Positions 6,015 to 13,001 of a stretch of 14,539 nucleotides of DNA are shown one piece after another (position 1 is the first letter of the stretch; the number at the start of each line of letters is the position of its first letter). Location: positions 1 through 14,539 of the forward strand of contig JAIXPU010000030.1 of the NCBI GenBank assembly GCA_027486075.1, given 5' to 3'. The DNA comes from Streptomycetaceae bacterium (GTDB taxonomy: Bacteria; Actinomycetota; Actinomycetes; Nanopelagicales; Nanopelagicaceae). A model generated the notes under the pieces. That model saw only the letters and a list, made by a program, of their open reading frames with translations. It had not been told where the DNA came from and ran no database searches. Made by a program: the position numbers and the translations under genes.

Positions 6015-7346
6015 TTGACTACACAAATAGCAGTAAATGACATTGGATCAGCAGAAGATTTTCTTGCCGCAATCGAAGGCACAATCAGAAATTTCAGCGA
6101 CGGAGATTTAGTCGTTGGCACAGTCGTTCAAATTGATCGCGAAGAAGTACTCCTTGACGTCGGTTACAAGACAGAAGGCGTTATTCCTTCACGCGAACTC
6201 TCAATCCGTCATGATGCAGATCCAAATGACATCGTCAAGGTTGGCGATAAGGTCGAAGCTCTTGTTCTTCAGAAGGAAGATAAAGAAGGTCGCCTCATTC
6301 TCTCTAAGAAGCGCGCACAGTACGAACGCGCCTGGGGCGAAATTGAAGGCAAGAAGGAACGCGACGAAGTTGTCGTCGGAACAGTTATTGAAGTTGTTAA
6401 GGGTGGCCTCATCGTCGACATCGGACTCCGCGGCTTCTTGCCAGCATCCCTTGTTGAAATGCGTCGCGTCCGCGATCTCACCCCTTACATTGGTAAGCAG
6501 GTTGAAGCTCGCATTATCGAACTCGATAAGAATCGCAACAACGTCGTTCTCTCACGTCGCGCATTCCTTGAGCAGACACAGTCACAGTCACGCACTGAAT
6601 TCTTGAACCAGCTCCAAAAGGGCCAGGTCCGTACCGGTGTTGTCTCATCAATCGTTAACTTCGGTGCATTCGTTGACCTCGGTGGCGTAGATGGACTCGT
6701 TCACGTCTCAGAGCTTTCTTGGAAGCACATCGATCATCCAGGTGAAGTTGTTGAAGTTGGCGACGAAGTAACCGTTGAGGTTCTTGAAGTTGATTTCGAG
6801 CGCGAGCGTGTCTCACTCTCACTCAAGGCAACACAGGAAGATCCATGGCAGGCATTTGCTCGCACCCACACAATTAATACTGTGGTTCCGGGTGTGGTCA
6901 CCAAGCTTGTTCCGTTCGGAGCATTCATCCGTGTTCACGAAGGCATTGAAGGTCTTGTTCACATTTCTGAGTTGGCTGAGCGCCACGTTGAAATTCCAGA
7001 GCAGGTCGTCTCTGTTGGCGATGAACTATTTGTCAAAATTATTGATATCGACCTCGAGCGTCGTCGTATCTCACTTTCATTGAAGCAAGCTAATGAAGGA
7101 CATGAAGTTGAAATCGAAGCATTCGATCCAACTCAGTACGGCATGTCTGCTCGCTACGATGCAGACGGAAACTTCATCTATCCAGAAGGTTTCGATCCTG
7201 ATACTCAGGAATGGAAGCCAGGATATGACACACAGCGCGAAGAGTGGGAGCGTCAATACGCTGTTGCTCAAGAGCGCTTCCTTGCTCATAAGAAGCAGAA
7301 GTCAGAGGCAAAGGCAGCTGAAGAGGCTGCTGTTGTAGCTGAATAG
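6015..7346 (+). CDS. rpsA: 30S ribosomal protein S1
   Basis: Ribosomal protein S1 binds mRNA at the small subunit and helps recruit and unfold it for initiation. The 443-residue product has four S1 RNA-binding (OB-fold) domains at about 30-101, 118-185, 203-272 and 288-358, then a tail of about 85 residues containing FDPTQYGMSARYDADGNF and an acidic, Ala-rich end. Four domains and this tail are the actinobacterial form; E. coli S1 has six domains and 557 residues. Domains three and four carry the clearest cores (NFGAFVDLGG..GLVHVSEL and PFGAFIRVHEG..GLVHISEL). The start is TTG, uncommon for such a highly expressed gene, with GGAG 4 bases upstream. Codon use is visibly biased (GAA, CTC, GTT, CGC), consistent with high expression. 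The gene appears monocistronic: a C-rich leader precedes it and a strong terminator follows. Confidence 0.96.
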   Translation: MTTQIAVNDIGSAEDFLAAIEGTIRNFSDGDLVVGTVVQIDREEVLLDVGYKTEGVIPSRELSIRHDADPNDIVKVGDKVEALVLQKEDKEGRLILSKKRAQYERAWGEIEGKKERDEVVVGTVIEVVKGGLIVDIGLRGFLPASLVEMRRVRDLTPYIGKQVEARIIELDKNRNNVVLSRRAFLEQTQSQSRTEFLNQLQKGQVRTGVVSSIVNFGAFVDLGGVDGLVHVSELSWKHIDHPGEVVEVGDEVTVEVLEVDFERERVSLSLKATQEDPWQAFARTHTINTVVPGVVTKLVPFGAFIRVHEGIEGLVHISELAERHVEIPEQVVSVGDELFVKIIDIDLERRRISLSLKQANEGHEVEIEAFDPTQYGMSARYDADGNFIYPEGFDPDTQEWKPGYDTQREEWERQYAVAQERFLAHKKQKSEAKAAEEAAVVAE

Positions 7347-7355
7347 ATAGTTACG

Positions 7356-7420
7356 AAAAATCCGGCTGGGCCGCGAGTTGCTCCTTAACCTCGCGTAACC
7401 CAACCGGATTTTTCTTTTTC
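7356..7420 (+). terminator. Strong two-tier intrinsic terminator of rpsA
   Basis: AAAAATCCGG (7356-7365) pairs perfectly with CCGGATTTTT (7404-7413). The stem continues, after one C/A mismatch, with TGGG and CCCA. The loop itself contains a second hairpin, CGCGAG (7372-7377) with CTCGCG (7389-7394). A U-rich run TTTTTCTTTTTC follows. It starts 9 bases after the rpsA stop. The leading A run also gives the - strand a U-rich tail, but no - strand gene ends here. Confidence 0.9.
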
Positions 7421-7433
7421 TACAGCGCACTGA

Positions 7434-7448
7434 AAGGTAAGGTAAGGA
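7434..7448 (+). promoter_or_regulatory. Tandem Shine-Dalgarno-like repeats before coaE
   Basis: AAGG occurs three times at a 5-base period (7434-7437, 7439-7442, 7444-7447). The middle copy is 7 bases from ATG 7450, which is the best spacing; the last is too close. These support ATG 7450 as the start. Confidence 0.6.
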
Positions 7449-7449
7449 C

Positions 7450-8046
7450 ATGTTGGTAGTCGGACTTACTGGTGGAATCGGTGCAGGAAAGTCGACGGTA
7501 GCCCAGTTCTTCGCGCAACTTGGAGCGCTCGTCATCGATGCCGATCAGTTGGCTCGCATGGCTATTGAGCGCGGTACAGATGGTTTTGCCGATGTGATGC
7601 TCCGCTTCGGAGATGAAGTCATCGTCAACGGCGATATTGATCGAAAGAAACTTGCTGAGATTGTCTTCTCCGACCCGCAAGCCCGCAAAGATCTAGAAGC
7701 AATCATTCATCCACGGGTGCAAGCTCTCTTTGCAGAAGCAGTCGCAGATCTGAACGATGAAGATATCTTGATTTATGAAATACCACTTCTAGTTGAGACG
7801 GGAGCAGCTTCCAAGTTTGATTACATCGTTACTGTTGAATCAGATCTAGAGCTACGCAAGGAACGGCTACTTAAAAAAGGTCTTTACATCTCGCAGATTG
7901 AAAAGCGGATGGCTTCTCAGGCAAGCCCTGAAGCCCGCGCGGCGATTGCGGATAAAGTCATTCGAAACGATGGGGATGAAGATTCTCTCCTGCGCCAGGT
8001 CGAGAATCTTTGGGAGGGCGTTCTGCAGCCTCTCTCTTTAGGATAA
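7450..8046 (+). CDS. coaE: Dephospho-CoA kinase
   Basis: Catalyses the last step of coenzyme A synthesis, ATP-dependent phosphorylation of the 3'-hydroxyl of dephospho-CoA, in the cytoplasm. The 198-residue length fits the single-domain enzyme. The P-loop GGIGAGKST is at 8-16, followed by VIDADQLAR with the conserved Asp that acts near the substrate. The family motif IPLLVE and a lid region with Arg/Lys residues (ELRKERLLKKG..QIEKRMASQ) come later, and the C-terminus has KVIRNDG. There is no C-terminal UPF0157-like domain such as that fused to mycobacterial CoaE. It is the first gene of the coaE-uvrB-uvrA-uvrC cluster; its stop is 4 bp before the uvrB start. I see no clear promoter in the short space after the rpsA terminator, so transcription may begin in 7414-7449 or come from read-through. 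Confidence 0.96.
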   Translation: MLVVGLTGGIGAGKSTVAQFFAQLGALVIDADQLARMAIERGTDGFADVMLRFGDEVIVNGDIDRKKLAEIVFSDPQARKDLEAIIHPRVQALFAEAVADLNDEDILIYEIPLLVETGAASKFDYIVTVESDLELRKERLLKKGLYISQIEKRMASQASPEARAAIADKVIRNDGDEDSLLRQVENLWEGVLQPLSLG

Positions 8047-8050
8047 GCAG

Positions 8051-10126
8051 GTGCGCCCGATAACAGATCTGCAGCGAAAAGTTGCTCCCTTTCAGGTCAT
8101 CAGTGACTACGTTCCTGCTGGAGATCAGCCCGCTGCCATTGAAGAGATCGCTCGGCGGATTAATGATGGAGTGCAAGATGTAGTTCTCCTTGGCGCAACC
8201 GGAACAGGAAAGTCAGCGACGACAGCTTGGCTGATTGAACGGTTACAACGCCCCACCTTAGTGCTCGCGCCAAATAAGACGTTAGCAGCTCAGCTAGCAA
8301 ATGAGTTCCGTGAACTTTTGCCAAATAACGCTGTCGAATACTTCGTTTCTTACTACGACTATTACCAACCTGAAGCCTATGTGCCGCAGACAGATACATT
8401 TATAGAGAAAGATTCCAGCGTCAATGATGAGGTAGAGCGACTACGTCACTCAGCCACCAACTCACTCCTTACGAGGCGCGATGTCATTGTTGTTGCCACA
8501 GTCTCTTGTATCTATGGTCTTGGTACGCCTCAAGAATATATCGACCGAATGATCCGCCTGAAGGTGGGAGATGAGATAGAACGAAATGCGCTGCTACGTA
8601 AATTTGTCGATGTGCAATACAAGCGAAACGATATGGCTTTTGAGCGCGGCACCTTTAGAGTGCGCGGAGACACCGTCGAGATTATTCCGATGTATGAGGA
8701 ACTTGCCGTGCGTATTGAGATGTTTGGTGATGAGATTGAAAAGATCATGACTCTCAATCCGCTCACAGGTGAGATTGTCAACGATGAGACTGAGATCTAT
8801 ATCTTCCCGGCAACTCACTACGCAGCAGGCCCTGAAACCATGAAGCGCGCCATGAGCGATATCCAAGATGAGCTTCAAGTGCAGCTCAATTTATTTACGA
8901 AACAGGGAAAGTTGCTAGAAGAACAGCGCCTGCGGATGCGCACAACATTTGACCTCGAGATGATGGAGCAACTTGGATTCTGCTCAGGTATTGAAAACTA
9001 CTCACGCCACCTCGATGGGCGCGAGCCAGGTTCGCCACCTAACTGCCTCTTAGATTATTTCCCAGAGGACTTCTTAGTTGTTATCGATGAGAGCCATGTG
9101 ACTGTTCCTCAGATAGGTGCAATGTATGAAGGCGATGCTGCTCGCAAACGCACACTCGTTGAGCATGGCTTCCGTCTACCGAGCGCCCTTGATAACAGAC
9201 CGCTGAAGTGGCCAGAATTTCTCGAGCGCACCGGGCAGAAGGTTTATCTCTCGGCAACGCCTGGAAAGTACGAGATGGCCAAGGTGGATGAAGATGTCGT
9301 TGAACAGGTTATTCGCCCAACAGGTCTTGTCGATCCTCAGATTATTGTTAAGCCAATCAAAGGGCAGATTGATGATCTACTCCATGAGATCAATATCAGA
9401 GCTGAGAAGAACGAGAGAGTTCTTGTTACGACCCTAACTAAGAAGATGTCAGAAGATCTCACGGATTATCTGCAAGAGAAGGGCGTCCGAGTTCGTTACC
9501 TGCACTCTGAAGTCGACACCTTGCGCCGAGTAGAGCTCCTACGTGAATTGCGAAGCGGTGAATACGACGTCCTAATCGGAATCAATCTTCTACGCGAAGG
9601 GCTCGATCTTCCGGAAGTTTCTTTAGTTGCAATCTTGGATGCCGATAAAGAGGGCTTCCTGCGCTCTGCGACATCTCTTATTCAAACAATTGGTCGCGCC
9701 GCCCGAAATGTATCTGGTGAAGTGCATATGTATGCCGATAACATCACAGCGTCTATGGCGAAGGCGATTGATGAAACAAACCGTAGGCGCGCAAAGCAGG
9801 TCGCCTATAACTTAGAACGTGGGGTAGACCCGCAGCCGTTGCGCAAGAAGATTTCCGATATCACCGATCTCATCGTGCAAGAGAGCGATGATACAGACGA
9901 CATCATGGCCACCTTAAAGGGCAAGAAGTCAACGGCGATCTTGCCATTCTCGTCGAAGCCAACTGATTCCATGCCGCGCCAAGAGTTGATTGCGTTGATA
10001 GGCTCGCTCACCGAGCAGATGCGTAGCGCTGCCGATGAGCTTGCCTTTGAATTGGCTGCTCGTCTGCGCGATGAACTCCGCGAACTCAAACGCGAACTTA
10101 GAGGAATGGATGAGGCGGGTACATGA
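8051..10126 (+). CDS. uvrB: Excinuclease ABC subunit B (UvrB)
   Basis: Damage-verifying helicase-like subunit of nucleotide excision repair: loaded by UvrA, it opens the DNA, holds the lesion and recruits UvrC. 691 residues, normal for the family. Walker A GATGTGKS (48-55); the beta-hairpin region begins at YYDYYQPEAYVPQTD (101-115); Walker B-type box DESH (346-349); helicase motif VI QTIGRAARN near residue 550; and the C-terminal UVR motif with AARLRDELRELKREL, the UvrC-contact helix pair. The start is GTG 8051, with AGGA 7 bases upstream; no other start is near, and the resulting N-terminus (RPITDLQRKVAPF) is the actinobacterial type. It follows coaE by 4 bp and overlaps uvrA by ATGA. No LexA-like box was seen in the gap before the operon. 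Confidence 0.97.
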   Translation: MRPITDLQRKVAPFQVISDYVPAGDQPAAIEEIARRINDGVQDVVLLGATGTGKSATTAWLIERLQRPTLVLAPNKTLAAQLANEFRELLPNNAVEYFVSYYDYYQPEAYVPQTDTFIEKDSSVNDEVERLRHSATNSLLTRRDVIVVATVSCIYGLGTPQEYIDRMIRLKVGDEIERNALLRKFVDVQYKRNDMAFERGTFRVRGDTVEIIPMYEELAVRIEMFGDEIEKIMTLNPLTGEIVNDETEIYIFPATHYAAGPETMKRAMSDIQDELQVQLNLFTKQGKLLEEQRLRMRTTFDLEMMEQLGFCSGIENYSRHLDGREPGSPPNCLLDYFPEDFLVVIDESHVTVPQIGAMYEGDAARKRTLVEHGFRLPSALDNRPLKWPEFLERTGQKVYLSATPGKYEMAKVDEDVVEQVIRPTGLVDPQIIVKPIKGQIDDLLHEINIRAEKNERVLVTTLTKKMSEDLTDYLQEKGVRVRYLHSEVDTLRRVELLRELRSGEYDVLIGINLLREGLDLPEVSLVAILDADKEGFLRSATSLIQTIGRAARNVSGEVHMYADNITASMAKAIDETNRRRAKQVAYNLERGVDPQPLRKKISDITDLIVQESDDTDDIMATLKGKKSTAILPFSSKPTDSMPRQELIALIGSLTEQMRSAADELAFELAARLRDELRELKRELRGMDEAGT

Positions 10127-12999
10127 GCATCGAGAAGTTAGTCGTTCGTGGAGCGCGCGAACATAACCTCAAGGATGTCTCTATTGAACTTCCACGTGAG
10201 GCTCTTATTGTCTTTACCGGTCTCTCGGGTTCAGGTAAATCAAGTTTGGCCTTCGACACCATCTTTGCTGAAGGACAGCGTCGTTACGTTGAATCCCTCT
10301 CAGCTTATGCCCGCCAATTCTTGGGGCAGATGGATAAGCCAGATGTTGACTTTATTGAAGGGCTATCTCCTGCGGTCTCTATCGATCAGAAATCTACCAA
10401 CCGCAACCCTCGCTCAACGGTCGGAACCATCACTGAGGTCTATGACTACTTCCGACTTCTCTTTGCTCGCGCCGGAAGACCGCACTGTCCGCAATGTGGC
10501 AAAGCAGTCTCACGCCAGAGTCCGCAGCAGATCGTTGATCAGATTCTTACGATGCCGGCAACAACGAAGTTTCAGGTACTAGCGCCAGTTATCCGCGAAC
10601 GAAAAGGTGAGTTTGTTGATCTCTTTGCAGAGCTTGTTACACAAGGCTATTCACGCGCTCGTGTTGACGGCGAAACGATTGCCCTCACTGAGCCACCTAA
10701 GTTAAAGAAGCAAGAGAAGCACACCATTGAGGTCGTGATCGATCGCCTAACCGCTAAAGCGGAGAGTAAATCTCGTCTGACTGATTCCATCGAGACTGCT
10801 CTCAAACTGGGGAATGGTCTAGTACTTCTTGACTTTGTAGATGCCAAAGCCGGCGAGAAAGAGCACACCTATAGCGAGCACCTTGCTTGCCATGACTGCA
10901 ATCTCTCCTTTGAAGAGCTGGAACCGCGTTCATTCTCATTCAACTCACCATTTGGAGCATGCCCTGAATGCACCGGTATCGGCACGCGTCTTGAAGTCGA
11001 TGAAGAGCTGATAATTCCTGATGACTCCCTATCAATCAATGAAGGCGCCATCGCTCCTTGGGCGGGAGGCCAATCTTCAGAGTACTTCCTACGTCTACTC
11101 GAGGCGCTGGCGAAGGAGTTGAAGTTCTCGCTGGATAACCCTTGGAAGAAACTTTCAGTCAAGGCTAAGGAAGCGATAATCAATGGCTTTGATTACGAAG
11201 TTCATGTGAAATACAAGAACCGCTACGGTCGCGTGCGCAATTACTCAACAGGCTTTGAAGGCGTAGTGCCATTTATTCATCGCCGCCATAGCGAGACAGA
11301 TAGCGATTACAGCCGCGATAAATATGAGGCGTATATGCGCCAGACTCCATGCCCTGCCTGTAAGGGTGCGCGTCTAAAGCCAGAAGTCTTATCTGTAACT
11401 TTGGGTGGAAAGAGCATCGCTGAAGTCTGTGCACTCTCCATCGATGATTGCGCTGCATTTCTAAAAGAGGTAAAGCTCAATAAGCGCGAAGCGCAGATCG
11501 CTGAACGCGTGATGAAGGAAGTGCATGCACGCCTTGGCTTCTTACTCGATGTCGGCCTTGATTACCTCTCACTCGATCGGCCAGCAGCGACGCTCTCAGG
11601 TGGAGAAGCCCAGCGCATTCGCTTAGCAACTCAGATTGGTTCGGGTCTCGTTGGCGTTCTCTATGTTTTGGATGAGCCATCTATTGGACTTCACCAACGC
11701 GATAACCGACGCTTGATTGATACCCTCACTCGCCTGCGCGATCTCGGAAATACTTTAATTGTTGTTGAGCACGATGAAGAGACCATTCGAACAGCCGATT
11801 GGATAGTCGATATCGGACCAGGTGCCGGCGAACATGGTGGTCGCGTTGTGGTCTCTGGCTCTTACGAAGAGTTGATTGCATCCAAAGAGTCCATCACAGG
11901 TGCTTATCTCTCTGGTCGAAAATCAATTGAGATTCCAAAAGAGCGTCGCGCCGTAGACCCAAAGCGCCAGTTGGTTATTAAGGGTGCAAAAGAGAATAAC
12001 CTGAAGGATATTGAAGTAGCGATTCCACTCGGCCTCTTCGTCTCTGTAACCGGAGTATCTGGATCAGGTAAGTCAACCCTTGTGAATGACATCCTCTACA
12101 CAACGCTTGCCAATAAACTCAATGGAGCTCGCCTTGTCCCAGGTCGACATCGCACAGTTACTGGAATCGATCAGCTCGATAAAGTTGTGCACGTAGATCA
12201 ATCACCGATTGGGCGCACGCCGCGATCAAATCCGGCAACCTATACCGGAGTATTCGATAAAGTCCGCGCTCTCTTTGCAGAAACTACCGAAGCCAAGGTG
12301 CGCGGCTATCAACAAGGTCGATTCTCATTCAACGTTAAGGGTGGTCGCTGCGAAAACTGTTCTGGAGACGGAACTATCACCATTGAGATGAACTTTCTTC
12401 CCGATGTGTATGTCCCATGCGAGGTCTGTCATGGGGCTCGATATAACCGCGAAACTCTTGAGGTGCATTACAAGGGCAAGACCATCGCCGAAGTCCTCGA
12501 TATGCCCATCGAGATAGCTCATACATTCTTTGAGTCAGTCCCAACTATTGCCCGATATCTCAAGACGCTCTGCGATGTAGGGCTGGGATATGTGCGCCTC
12601 GGACAATCTGCACCAACACTTTCTGGCGGTGAAGCCCAGCGCGTCAAGCTCGCCACCGAGCTACAACGGCGCTCAACTGGTCGAACAATTTATGTGCTTG
12701 ATGAGCCAACAACAGGGCTTCACTTTGAAGATGTCAGCAAGTTGCTGGGAGTCCTCAAGCGCCTCGTGGAATCAGGAAATACCGTCATCGTCATCGAACA
12801 TAACCTGGATGTCATTAAATCTTCTGATTGGGTTATTGATATGGGCCCAGAAGGTGGCTTCCGTGGTGGCACAGTTGTTGCAGAAGGAACACCTGAACAA
12901 GTGGCGAAGGTGAAGGGAAGCTACACCGGAGAATTTCTCGCCGAGATGCTTGCCAATAATCGACAAGTTCCTGTCCGAAAGACCGCAAAGCAGAAGTAA
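10123..12999 (+). CDS. uvrA: Excinuclease ABC subunit A (UvrA)
   Basis: DNA-damage sensor ATPase of nucleotide excision repair; a UvrA dimer scans DNA and loads UvrB. The 958-residue length is normal. It has two ABC ATPase modules, each split by insertions: Walker A GLSGSGKS (33-40) and GVSGSGKS (644-651), and two LSGGEAQR signatures each followed by a YVLDEP Walker B. Two zinc modules are intact: Cys256, Cys259, Cys280, Cys283 in the first half and Cys743, Cys746, Cys766, Cys769 in the second. Further CxxC pairs (HCPQC near 124 and CPACKG near 411) also occur. The ATG overlaps the uvrB stop as ATGA, with GAGG 7 bases upstream, so translation is coupled. uvrC follows after 2 bp. UvrA immediately after uvrB is a compact arrangement; in mycobacteria several genes separate them. 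Confidence 0.98.
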   Translation: MSIEKLVVRGAREHNLKDVSIELPREALIVFTGLSGSGKSSLAFDTIFAEGQRRYVESLSAYARQFLGQMDKPDVDFIEGLSPAVSIDQKSTNRNPRSTVGTITEVYDYFRLLFARAGRPHCPQCGKAVSRQSPQQIVDQILTMPATTKFQVLAPVIRERKGEFVDLFAELVTQGYSRARVDGETIALTEPPKLKKQEKHTIEVVIDRLTAKAESKSRLTDSIETALKLGNGLVLLDFVDAKAGEKEHTYSEHLACHDCNLSFEELEPRSFSFNSPFGACPECTGIGTRLEVDEELIIPDDSLSINEGAIAPWAGGQSSEYFLRLLEALAKELKFSLDNPWKKLSVKAKEAIINGFDYEVHVKYKNRYGRVRNYSTGFEGVVPFIHRRHSETDSDYSRDKYEAYMRQTPCPACKGARLKPEVLSVTLGGKSIAEVCALSIDDCAAFLKEVKLNKREAQIAERVMKEVHARLGFLLDVGLDYLSLDRPAATLSGGEAQRIRLATQIGSGLVGVLYVLDEPSIGLHQRDNRRLIDTLTRLRDLGNTLIVVEHDEETIRTADWIVDIGPGAGEHGGRVVVSGSYEELIASKESITGAYLSGRKSIEIPKERRAVDPKRQLVIKGAKENNLKDIEVAIPLGLFVSVTGVSGSGKSTLVNDILYTTLANKLNGARLVPGRHRTVTGIDQLDKVVHVDQSPIGRTPRSNPATYTGVFDKVRALFAETTEAKVRGYQQGRFSFNVKGGRCENCSGDGTITIEMNFLPDVYVPCEVCHGARYNRETLEVHYKGKTIAEVLDMPIEIAHTFFESVPTIARYLKTLCDVGLGYVRLGQSAPTLSGGEAQRVKLATELQRRSTGRTIYVLDEPTTGLHFEDVSKLLGVLKRLVESGNTVIVIEHNLDVIKSSDWVIDMGPEGGFRGGTVVAEGTPEQVAKVKGSYTGEFLAEMLANNRQVPVRKTAKQK

Positions 13000-13001
13000 A
13001 A

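Noticed and set aside
6015..6043. TTGACT at the rpsA start resembling a -35 promoter box
   Set aside because: No TAnnnT element lies at suitable spacing, and the bases are explained by the TTG start codon and the next codon.
6115..6606. 163-codon + frame inside rpsA
   Set aside because: It overlaps S1 domains one and two in another frame, and its Ser/Lys-rich composition is an artefact of rpsA codon bias.
7414..7449. LexA/SOS box before the coaE-uvr operon
   Set aside because: No GAAC-N4-GTTC type palindrome is present between the rpsA terminator and coaE. I did not see one at the uvrB, uvrA or uvrC junctions either.
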